Shown here: positions 16,426 through 23,399 of the stretch, piece after piece
Position numbering within the stretch: the first letter of the stretch is position 1
How the letters are laid out: each line of letters opens with the position of its first letter
Origin: Actinomadura kijaniata NBRC 14229
Lineage (GTDB): Bacteria; Actinomycetota; Actinomycetes; Streptosporangiales; Streptosporangiaceae
Reading direction: 5' to 3'
Assembly (NCBI RefSeq): GCF_001552175.1
Contig: NZ_BCQR01000016.1
Span: 1-64,000, forward strand
Length of the DNA: 64,000 bases
The notes under the pieces: model-generated
What the model was told of the DNA's origin: nothing
Database searches by the model: none
The model's input: only the letters and a program-made list of their open reading frames with translations
Made by a program: the position numbers and the translations under genes

Positions 16426-16983
16426 TCAGAAGGAGGGGTGAACGTCCTGGGTCCAGGTCCCGGCGCCGGTGTAGTTGGCCCCGGCCGACCAGGTCTTGTC
16501 GTTGATGAGGACCTTGAACTCAAACGGCTGCCCGGCGGGGATGCCCACGACGGCGCACTCCCACAACCCGGCGGAGCGGTTGGCGCAGTCGTGGCCGGCG
16601 CTCCAGGTCAGTGGGGCGGTGTTGCCGCGGATGGTGATCTGGTTGCCCCAGCCTGCGTCGTGGTGGCCCCAGATGGTGGTGGTGCCGGTGCACTGCTCCA
16701 GGCGGGCGAGGGAGCCGTGCGGACCGGTGTACCCGGATCCGATGGTGCGGGTCTGGCCCGGCGCGAGGTACTGGCAGCTCTCCTGATGGCCGTCCTGGTA
16801 GACGGTCTTGAAGGTGACGCCGTGGGAGCAGGTGTTGGTGGCGGTGGCGTAACGCCAGCTCTGGCTGTAGTTCACGCAGGTCGGGACGCTTTCAGCGTGC
16901 GCGCTGGTAGCGGGTGCGAGCAGGGCCAGGATCGCGGCGGCCAGGGCGACGGCCGACGCGAAGGGGCGAAGGAATCGGGACAT
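16426..16983 (-). CDS. Secreted tendamistat-like alpha-amylase inhibitor with a second C-terminal domain
   Basis: A 185-residue exported protein. A signal peptide (MSRFLRPFASAVALAAAILA to AHA, about residues 1-30) is followed by an alpha-amylase inhibitor domain (about 31-99). It has the tendamistat hallmark QSWRY, in which Trp-Arg-Tyr enters the amylase active site, all four disulphide cysteines (PTC, NTC, ESC, EQC), and the GYTGPHGSLAR end. Unlike the roughly 74-residue classical inhibitors, a second domain follows (about 100-185) with three cysteines and the motif GIPAGQPFEFKVLINDKTW, which looks like a small starch-binding or Ig-like beta domain. It should bind secreted alpha-amylases. 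Start ATG 16983 has GGGAGAG; a 14-bp terminator follows. Confidence 0.85.
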   Translation of the reverse strand: MSRFLRPFASAVALAAAILALLAPATSAHAESVPTCVNYSQSWRYATATNTCSHGVTFKTVYQDGHQESCQYLAPGQTRTIGSGYTGPHGSLARLEQCTGTTTIWGHHDAGWGNQITIRGNTAPLTWSAGHDCANRSAGLWECAVVGIPAGQPFEFKVLINDKTWSAGANYTGAGTWTQDVHPSF

Positions 16984-17005
16984 GGTCTCTCCCAGCAGTC
17001 GGTTT

Positions 17006-17045
17006 CTTGCAGAAGCAGATCCTTCTTTCTGAAAATTACAGAAAG
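17006..17045 (-). promoter_or_regulatory. Leader of the inhibitor gene with CTTGCAG box and inverted repeat
   Basis: CTTGCAG at 17006-17012 equals the repeat found in Streptomyces alpha-amylase promoters bound by the maltose regulator. A perfect inverted repeat CTTTCTG-N7-CAGAAAG spans 17025-17045, 42-62 bases before the ATG. Both are seen; binding is inferred. Confidence 0.4.
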
Positions 17046-17407
17046 AGGTTTTGGTGTCCATGTGCCGCAGGGCACGCGAGAGGCGTCAGAACGTGTTCTA
17101 CTTCGGCTGGAGCCGGTGGTGCGCGGGAGGTTCAGAGTGCTGCTCAAGAGGCATGGGCGACAGGGGCGGCATGGGTGGGACCGGTGACAGTGAAGGGGCG
17201 GCGGTCTGGCCGGGTGCGGTCAGGCGGGCCGCAGCACTGCGGTGACCGGGGCGGCCGACGCTGCTCGGGATCGCGGACACGACCGACGCCCACCAAACCC
17301 CATGAACCCATCACGACCCGGCCGAGCTTCCTCGGCTATGTCCTGAGCAGGCACAACGCCCCGTCGCCGCACCTGCTGATCAAGGCCGGAGGACGTGGAA
17401 CAGGCAC

Positions 17408-18070
17408 TCACGGACCGTCGGTGGGGGCGGTGGACAGCAGCAGGTCGATGGCCGGGGCCAAGGTGGCGTCCATCGCCGTCCGCACCTGGCCCAGCTGGTC
17501 CATCTGCTGCCGGTTGCCAGCCACCAGGGCGCGGTTGACCCGGTGCAGTTCCCGGTTGACCACCACCAGCACCTCGCGGTAGCGCCGGCGGGCACGGTGC
17601 TCGGTCTGCAACGACTGATCCAGCTGCGCCCGCTGGGCGGCGATCTGGGCCAGGTCACCGTCCTGCTCGGCCAGTGTCAGCAGCCGCCGCGCCAAAGCAC
17701 AGTCCTGCTGGGCCTGGGTCCTTTGATCGGCGGCCAGCTGGCAGCGCCCCTGTAGATAGGCCACCCACTGCCGGGCCACCATCTGCTCAGCGGCCCGCAC
17801 CCCCTGGGTGCGCCAGAACTCAGCGCGGATCTCCGCCAGTGCCTCGCGCGCCCACTGCCGCGCCTCGGCCAGCGTCCGGTCATCCGGCACACGATCATCA
17901 GACCCGTGGTCATCGCCACCCCGATGATCACCCCGGTCGCCGGCGCGGCCCCCGGTATGGCCCCCGGCGCGGTCACGTCCGCCGAACCCACCGCCGATGT
18001 GATCACGGGCATCCCGACGACCGCCGCGGGCACCATCGCGGGGGTCGTCGTGAGGGTCCGGGTGTTCCAT
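17408..18070 (-). CDS. Hypothetical coiled-coil protein
   Basis: A hydrophilic protein of about 220 residues if it starts at the ATG at 18070 (MEHPDPHDDPRD); the frame stays open to a TTG at 18184 and neither start has a strong Shine-Dalgarno. Residues about 10-60 are Gly/Arg/Asp/His-rich and disordered (GGGFGGRDRAGGHTGGRAG). The rest is strongly helical with heptad spacing, for example LAEQDGDLAQIAAQRAQLDQ and VVVNRELHRVNRALVAGN, and probably forms a long coiled coil. Soluble, with no signal peptide. Function unknown; it is followed on the left by 420 bases without a gene and preceded by a STAS gene on the same strand. Confidence 0.55.
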   Translation of the reverse strand: MEHPDPHDDPRDGARGGRRDARDHIGGGFGGRDRAGGHTGGRAGDRGDHRGGDDHGSDDRVPDDRTLAEARQWAREALAEIRAEFWRTQGVRAAEQMVARQWVAYLQGRCQLAADQRTQAQQDCALARRLLTLAEQDGDLAQIAAQRAQLDQSLQTEHRARRRYREVLVVVNRELHRVNRALVAGNRQQMDQLGQVRTAMDATLAPAIDLLLSTAPTDGP

Positions 18071-18184
18071 GTCAAAGCCGTGATCGGGAGCCCATGGCAG
18101 GCGGGCGATGAGGTCGCCTGATTGTCGCCGCCGCACAACCGACCTGTCCACGACCTTCGGGATACCGGTGAGGCGGGTAAGCAA

Positions 18185-18536
18185 GGTGCCGCTTCAGCGC
18201 CGGGCCGCGCGAGCGCAACAGCGGCGAACGGACACCGCGGGTCCGCCCGCTCCCACCCAGGCGACCCCGAAGGCATGTGCAAAGCCACCTACTGGTCGTC
18301 TCAGGGACCGCCGCCGGGAGCCCGTGAAGCCACCGCAACCGGGATCAAAACCAAAGCGCCTTGCGCCGACTGAACGCTGAACGCCCCGGGGGGGTGGTGC
18401 GGGTCAGCCGGGCCATCGCCTCGGCGACGGTGTCGGCCACCGCAGCGGCGGCCGGGCGGCCGGTGGGGCCGGTGACGATCGCGGCGAACCCCTCGAGGCC
18501 GGACGGACCATGTCGCCGCCCGGGTCACCGGGGCGG
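18185..18536. other. Intergenic with a possible gene fragment
   Basis: On the minus strand at about 18380-18510 a short frame reads GLEGFAAIVTGPTGRPAAAA and VADTVAEAMARLTRTT, sharing GFAAIVT with a fragment near 15800. It lacks a start and full length. Nothing else is supported. Confidence 0.3.
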
Positions 18537-18953
18537 TCAGCCGTGGGCGAGCCAGTGCATGGCATCTTCGATGTCGGGGCGCACATACAGGACCTGGTCC
18601 AGGCCGGTGATCTGCATCGCGCGAGCGGCGCGGCCGGTGGCCCCACACAGCACCAGGGGCAGCCCCCGACGGGTCAGGGTCAGGTGCCAGCGCACCAACA
18701 CCTTCAGGCCTCTGGCGTCCAGGAATTCCACCGCCGCCAGGTCCACCAGCACCGCCGCGCGCGTCAGCTCGGCCGCCTGCCGCAGCTGCTCCTCCAGTAC
18801 CTGACCGGTGGTCAACTCCACCGACCCGGCCGCGGTCACCACCGCAAGACCGTCCCAGGCGGCGACCTGGACCCGCAACTGGGGCACCGCAGCGGCTCCG
18901 GCGGCGGGTTCGGCGGCGGGTTCGGCGGGCGTGTGGGGGTTGGTGTCGGGCAT
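18537..18953 (-). CDS. STAS-domain anti-sigma-factor antagonist lacking the phosphorylatable serine
   Basis: A 138-residue protein with an Ala/Pro-rich N-terminal arm and a STAS domain (about residues 25-135) of the SpoIIAA/RsbV kind, which normally frees a sigma factor by binding its anti-sigma kinase. The signature helix region reads VEFLDARGLKVLVRW. In functional antagonists this is D-S-S/T-G; here both serine positions are Ala and Arg, so RsbW-type kinases could not switch it off. It may be constitutively active, controlled by partner availability, or a decoy. No anti-sigma kinase or sigma gene lies nearby. The ATG at 18953 opens on MPDTNPHTPAEP. Confidence 0.78.
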   Translation of the reverse strand: MPDTNPHTPAEPAAEPAAGAAAVPQLRVQVAAWDGLAVVTAAGSVELTTGQVLEEQLRQAAELTRAAVLVDLAAVEFLDARGLKVLVRWHLTLTRRGLPLVLCGATGRAARAMQITGLDQVLYVRPDIEDAMHWLAHG

Positions 18954-19349
18954 GGGCTCAGCCCTTCGCGCTCAGGCGCCCGCGCACCACCATCGGTTAC
19001 TGTATGGCCCGCGCCAAGCGCATGGATGTGCTCGCCGTTTGCGACGATCGATCACTGCGCAGGGCTAGGCGTTCAACCAGGGGCGGGAAAAGCCGCCAGG
19101 CTTCTCGGGACACCGCGCGACCACACGGCCACGCGACCACAGCACCTTGCACGCTACCCGTCCCCGAGCCGATGCGGGCCGGGGCAGCGGCCCAGCGCAC
19201 GGTTCTATCCAGGAAACGCGCTGCTCGATGCCGTCGCCCCGGCGAACAGGAGGGTGGCGGGGTCAGGAGGGCGGCGGGTAGGGACACCGCCAGCTTCTAC
19301 CGCAACCAACTGCTGTGGCTCATCAAGATGATGTCGAGGAGTGGTCCGA
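18954..19349. other. Intergenic, nothing supported
   Basis: About 400 bases upstream of the STAS gene, probably holding its promoter on the minus strand. No gene, RNA or striking repeat was seen. Confidence 0.4.
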
Positions 19350-19550
19350 TCAGCCGGTGGGGCGGTTCCGCAGGGCGTGCAGCAGGTGCTGCCACTGGCC
19401 GCAGGTGACGGTCAGGACCGGCCCGGTGGTGTGCTTGCTGGCGCGCACGCCCACGGCCGCTCCGGACAGTGGGCGACCTCGACGCACTCACACGAGGTGG
19501 AGTGGCTGCTGGTGCGCCAGGCGGCGGTGGCGGTGCAGCGGGACGACGCT
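19350..19550 (-). pseudogene. Degenerate DUF397 gene
   Basis: The minus strand encodes WRTSSHSTSCECVEVAHCPE in one frame and, after a one-base shift near 19460, AVGVRASKHTTGPVLTVTCG and QWQHLLHALRNRPTG before a stop. This is the full DUF397 pattern (W-x-KSS-x-S, C-VEVA, V-VRDSK, GPVL, W). There is no start codon before the Trp because an in-frame stop lies shortly upstream. DUF397 genes usually pair with an Scr-type XRE regulator, which is absent. Not expected to be functional. Confidence 0.6.
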
Positions 19551-19679
19551 CACCCGGCACTCCCGGTCGGGTCCTGCCGGGTGGGTGAGAACAGGTCGCC
19601 TGGTTCGGGGCCCAGCCCGTCGTCGTTCTGGAGGGGCGTCCTTCTCCCGAACGTGACCCGAGCCGCAAGGTAGATGGGA

Positions 19680-20624
19680 TCAGCGGTGTCGGCGTCCGGG
19701 GTCTTGCGCAGCGAGCGCAGCGCCGACTGCTTCGGCGGTGACGCTGGTGTAGATGGCCAGGTTGCGGATGTTCTCGTGGCCGGACAGGGCCATGAGCACG
19801 GGAGCTGACCAGCCATCCTCGGCCAGGTGAGTGAGCCGCGAGTGGCGCAGCTGGTGGAGGGCGTAGCCGCGTCGGCGTGGGTCGTGCTGTTTGGTGTCCT
19901 GCTTGAACAGGTACTCGGCGCGCTCGTAGGACAGGCGGCCGCGGCCGGTGTGCGGGCACAGGTCGGCGGCCGCGGGTGTGCGAGCCGGCGCGGGACGGCG
20001 GTCTGCCAGGAGCAGCGGACCTGAGGTGCGTTCTCCGATCAGCCGTGGGAGTAGTCGGGTGGTGCTGGACCGCCAGTGGATCCACCGGAGGGTGCCGCCC
20101 TTGCCTGTGACGCGGCCGCGCTTGTTGTCCAGGTCGAGGTCTTCGATGTTGAGGGACAAGACCTCATCGGCGCGGGCCGCTGATTCGTACAGCAGTTTGC
20201 GTAGGGTCTTGTCCCGCAGCGGAACGCCCCGGTCGTCGAGGAGCGCGGCGATGGTGGTCCGGTCGATGGCGCGGGTTCGGTCCCGGGGTTCGGGCCGCCG
20301 AGCGATGAGGGCGGTCAGGTCGGTGGTGACCCAGCTGCGTCCGGGACTGGCGGCCCAGGTGCTGAACGATCGCAGTGCCGCGCGGTGCCGGTTCCAGGTC
20401 CGCGGTGCCGCCCTGTCCCATGCGGCGGTGAACACCGCAGCGGTCTGCTCGGCGGTCAACCGTCCCAGCAGGACGGTGTCGCCGGCCGCGCGGCGTAACT
20501 GCCGCGTGGTCTGGGCGTAGGAGCGCAGTGTGTCGGCGTCCAAATCCCGGCGGGCCAGGAAGTTGGTGGTCGCCTCCGCCAGAGTGACGTCGACCAGCGG
20601 GGCGATACTCACCGAGGCGGTCAT
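19680..20624 (-). CDS. Tyrosine-type site-specific recombinase
   Basis: A 314-residue integrase of the XerC/D-like or phage-integrase family. Residues about 10-100 form the SAM-like DNA-binding domain (TLAEATTNFLARRDLDADTL). The catalytic set is complete: Arg in ESAARADEVLSLNIEDLD, Lys in TGKGGTLRW, HxxR in LHQLRHSRLTHL, His in SGHENIRNL and Tyr in AIYTSVT. It should cut and rejoin DNA at paired att sites. Start ATG 20624 has GAGGGAGC and overlaps the stop of the upstream pentapeptide-repeat gene (ATGA), so the two are translationally coupled. No tRNA or att duplication was recognised beside it. Confidence 0.88.
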   Translation of the reverse strand: MTASVSIAPLVDVTLAEATTNFLARRDLDADTLRSYAQTTRQLRRAAGDTVLLGRLTAEQTAAVFTAAWDRAAPRTWNRHRAALRSFSTWAASPGRSWVTTDLTALIARRPEPRDRTRAIDRTTIAALLDDRGVPLRDKTLRKLLYESAARADEVLSLNIEDLDLDNKRGRVTGKGGTLRWIHWRSSTTRLLPRLIGERTSGPLLLADRRPAPARTPAAADLCPHTGRGRLSYERAEYLFKQDTKQHDPRRRGYALHQLRHSRLTHLAEDGWSAPVLMALSGHENIRNLAIYTSVTAEAVGAALAAQDPGRRHR

Positions 20625-21544
20625 GAGCGGCTCCCTCGCCTCTCCGGCGGGAGCGATCCGAACTTGGTGTACTGGTCGACGTAGGCGAACCTTCGGATCT
20701 CCACCTCGGTCTTGCCCTTGATACCGCGCAGGTCCGTATCGGACAAGAACGTTCCTCGCAGGTCCGCGCCGGTCAGGTCGGCGCCGCGCAGGTTCGCCTT
20801 GGTCATGTCGGTGCTGGAAAGGTCGGCGTTCTGGAGGTCCGCGCCGTGCAGATCCGCGTGGTGCAGGTTCCCCCCGGTCAGGTGTGAGACGGACAGACGG
20901 GGGGGCGCGGATGTTGTGCAGGTCCAAAGGGGAAGACGGGAACCCGGGCGGGTCCTCGGGCCAGCGGGTCAGGACGGTGAGCGCGGCGGCCATGTCGGCG
21001 TCGGGCTCAGTGGGCAGCTTGTCCTTACTGATGGTGGGCCGGGGATCGTGTTCGCGGACGAATGCTGCCAGGACATCGCGGATACTGACAGCGTCGCGGT
21101 GAGAATCGTGGGCGATGCGTTCCGGGGCGTAGACCGCGGCGGTACGGACCTCTCGCTTGCTCGAGCCCAGCTGTTTCACCGCCTTGGTGTACCGGTCGGT
21201 GACCTGGCCTTCTTGCGCGGTCCGCAACCCTCGCGACTGTTGCCGAGTTCCTCTTGACCAGCTCGCACCGTCATGACCGTCGCGATCAGTCCGCTGGCGG
21301 CGAACAGTACGCCGAACAAGATCCCGACGTTGTTGAACCACTGGTGGCGGTTGTGCCGTCGGCGTTCACGTTCTTGGTCGTCACGTTGCCGTTGCAGCTC
21401 CAGCAACTCCAAACGCCTGTCGACCGGCAGCCCGTCCAGCTCTTCCTGGGTGGGTTCAGCGATACGAGCGGGCGGAGGGTGGGCTGGGGACCGATCCGAT
21501 GAGGACTCCGCAGAGGAGCCGTCGGGATCACTCGGTGAGCTCAT
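20621..21544 (-). pseudogene. Pentapeptide-repeat membrane protein with two frameshifts
   Basis: Reading from 21544, MSSPSDPDG leads through a helix (WFNNVGILFGVLFAASGLIA) to GQEELGNSREG. The frame then breaks near 21225; the next frame gives LRTAQEGQVTDRYTKAVKQL, ERIAHDSHRDAVSIRDVLAA and RPTISKDKLPTEPDADMAAA. A second break falls in a 7-C run at about 20905-20911. Removing one C restores LHNIRAPRLSVSHLTGGNLH, ADLHGADLQNADLSSTDM and ANLRGADLTGADLRG, a pentapeptide-repeat helix, and a tail ending at 20621. The domain order equals the common actinobacterial DUF-plus-pentapeptide proteins. It may be dead, a slippage-controlled gene, or a sequencing artefact. Confidence 0.8.
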
Positions 21545-21968
21545 CGAGAGGAACCTCCCTCAGTGCGGCTCGCGTGCGCGGAAGACCCGGAGCTGGAGGG
21601 CGATATGACAGGGAACATGTCACTTTCGACCGTACGGGCCACTGACTGCGTCCCCGGTGAGAACGGATGTGTCGGCCGCGTCCGGATGCGGTCGTGACAG
21701 GGAACGGGCCATCCCCTGTCACATCACGTTCGTGGCCGAGAAGCTGCCTTCCATCCTCCTGATCGAAGACAGACTTCAGGAGGCGGTGGTCGTCGCCGAG
21801 GTCGACCTCGGCCTGGCACAGCGTGGACGGGGTCAGCGCCCCCTGTCTGCGACAGCACCGTGAACGCACCGTGCGTCCGGCTCCGCACGACGCATCGTGA
21901 GTGGCGGCGGACGGCGGTGGTGATGGCGTGCGGGTCGGCCAGGACGTGGTCGCGGCCGGAACGCCGAT
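21545..21968. other. Intergenic with two related inverted repeats
   Basis: Upstream of the pentapeptide-repeat gene. The 11-mer TGACAGGGAAC occurs twice in direct orientation (21606-21616 and 21695-21705). Each copy is followed by an inverted arm: TGACA-N7-TGTCA at 21606-21622 and TGACAGGG-N11-CCCTGTCA at 21695-21721. These may be operator sites. No gene is supported. Confidence 0.45.
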
Positions 21969-21996
21969 GGCCCCCTCCGGAGTGCGGAGAGGGGCC
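21969..21996 (-). terminator. Hairpin terminator of the lectin gene
   Basis: GGCCCCCTCCG and CGGAGAGGGGCC pair around a short GAGTG-type loop just downstream of the ricin-type lectin stop on the minus strand. One unpaired base interrupts the stem. Confidence 0.6.
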
Positions 21997-22013
21997 GTCA
22001 TGGCGCCCGGTGG

Positions 22014-22538
22014 TCAGGTGCCGGGGACGTGGACGAGCTTGAAGTACTGGGTGGTGGCGCCAATGCAGGTGGTGGCCTTGGTGGCGGCGCCGAACGCGGT
22101 CATGCACTGGTTGTTCAGCTGGAGGTTGCGGAAGGTGACCGGCCTGCCGGCCCACATGTCGCTGGTGCTGGACACCCACCACTTGGTGCCGGGGGACCCG
22201 CAGTACTCCTGGCGCATGAGGCCGCCTGCGACCAGGGCGTTGGCGCACAGGTGCGAGTGACGGTTCTCGAGCATGGTGTCGTTGGGCGTCGTGCGGATCT
22301 TCCAGTGGGTGGCGCCACCGTTGAACTCGTTGCTCTGGATGAGAGGTTGCCCGCTGTCCTTGGAGTGCTGGTAGGGCAGGAGCGCTTTGCCGGTGTCGTT
22401 GTTGACGATCCAGTAGAAGGGGCCTGGCGCGGCGGCGGCCGCCTGCGGTGTCGCCTGGGCCGGGGCCGCGGAGGTGAGGGCGGAGGTGAGGGCGGCGGCC
22501 ATGGCGGCCGTCGCGGTGAGGGCGAGACGCTTGCGCAA
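22014..22538 (-). CDS. Secreted ricin-type beta-trefoil lectin-like protein
   Basis: A 174-residue exported protein. The signal peptide (MRKRLALTATAAMAAALTSA to AQA, about residues 1-29) precedes a single ricin-B-like domain: FYWIVNNDTGKALLPYQHSK, then ATHWKIRTTPNDTMLENRHS, LCANALVAGGLMRQEYCG and CMTAFGAATKATTCIG. Four cysteines may form two disulphides. Such domains bind carbohydrate; no catalytic domain is attached. The classic QxW motif is weak (THWKI, TKWWV, YFKLV), so it is a divergent member. Start is TTG at 22538 with GGGAGC about ten bases upstream; a palindrome lies about 70 bases upstream and a hairpin terminator follows. Confidence 0.75.
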   Translation of the reverse strand: MRKRLALTATAAMAAALTSALTSAAPAQATPQAAAAAPGPFYWIVNNDTGKALLPYQHSKDSGQPLIQSNEFNGGATHWKIRTTPNDTMLENRHSHLCANALVAGGLMRQEYCGSPGTKWWVSSTSDMWAGRPVTFRNLQLNNQCMTAFGAATKATTCIGATTQYFKLVHVPGT

Positions 22539-22608
22539 TTTGGGTGCTCCCGGCTTGTTCGTTGTGTTGACGTCAGGAAGCTTCGCCTGGGGAGCCGTGG
22601 GCGCGGAT

Positions 22609-22623
22609 CGGTAATCGTTACCG
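22609..22623. promoter_or_regulatory. Palindrome upstream of the lectin gene
   Basis: CGGTAATCGTTACCG is a perfect palindrome with 6-bp arms and a TCG centre, about 70 bases before the lectin start, in a good position for a repressor operator. Confidence 0.4.
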
Positions 22624-23399
22624 GGTTAAGGACGGGTGATGGACTACCGGCAGTGCGGGCGACCCGCGCCGCGACCACCTTGCCGCGCGTCATGAACGAT
22701 GATCTTGTCTCAGAAGCGATGGGCGGCGGGTCAGGTCCAGAGCAGACCGGTGTCCTGCGAGCGCAGTGGGCGCCCGTAAGCGGCCAGCACATCAGGGTCC
22801 ACGCTCAACCGCGCCACCGCCGCCCGCGCCGCCGACCTCACATCGTCGGGCACCAACCCAGCCACGGCAGCGTGCACAGCTGAACGGCAAGCCCGAGACG
22901 ATCCGCCGGGCCACGCCCTGGTTCTGCGCGTGGCTCTTGGCCACGCCCGCGCCGGAAGCATCACGCGGAACCTACGCTTGTCCCGCAGCGTCTGGCCACC
23001 ACGCTCGCCCCGTCGCCAGGGATTGAGCCACGTCCACCCTTTGCGCCTCGGCCCGGTCATCCGGTGCGGGCCTTCCACCGCGACCGACTCCTCGACTCGG
23101 AAGGTGGAGCCACACGAGCAGAAAGCCGTCGAGGCCACCGCCCCGAACTCTCGCCTCCGCAGAGGTCGATGGCGGGGTGGGACGCGTCAGAAACCGAGCG
23201 ATGGCCGTCTCATGTCCATCGGCTTACCCATCAGAGCTCTACCCGGCAGTACGATTTTGCCTGGTGGTCGCGGGTTTCGCGGGGCATGGTCGGTTCGTGT
23301 CCCGCAGACGAATCGGGCTGTCGGCCGACGCCGAAGGCGTTCGTGCCGCCAGTGGTCCGGGGTTCTGCACATGCTGAGAACGGTTCAGGAGGTAGTCCC
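22624..23399. other. Intergenic; faint transposase-like fragment
   Basis: About 780 bases without a supported gene. The minus strand at 22731-22880 reads VAGLVPDDVRSAARAAVARL and SVDPDVLAAYGRPLRSQ, which vaguely resembles the N-terminal domain of Tn3-type transposases, but the similarity is short and no other part of such a gene is present. Confidence 0.25.
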
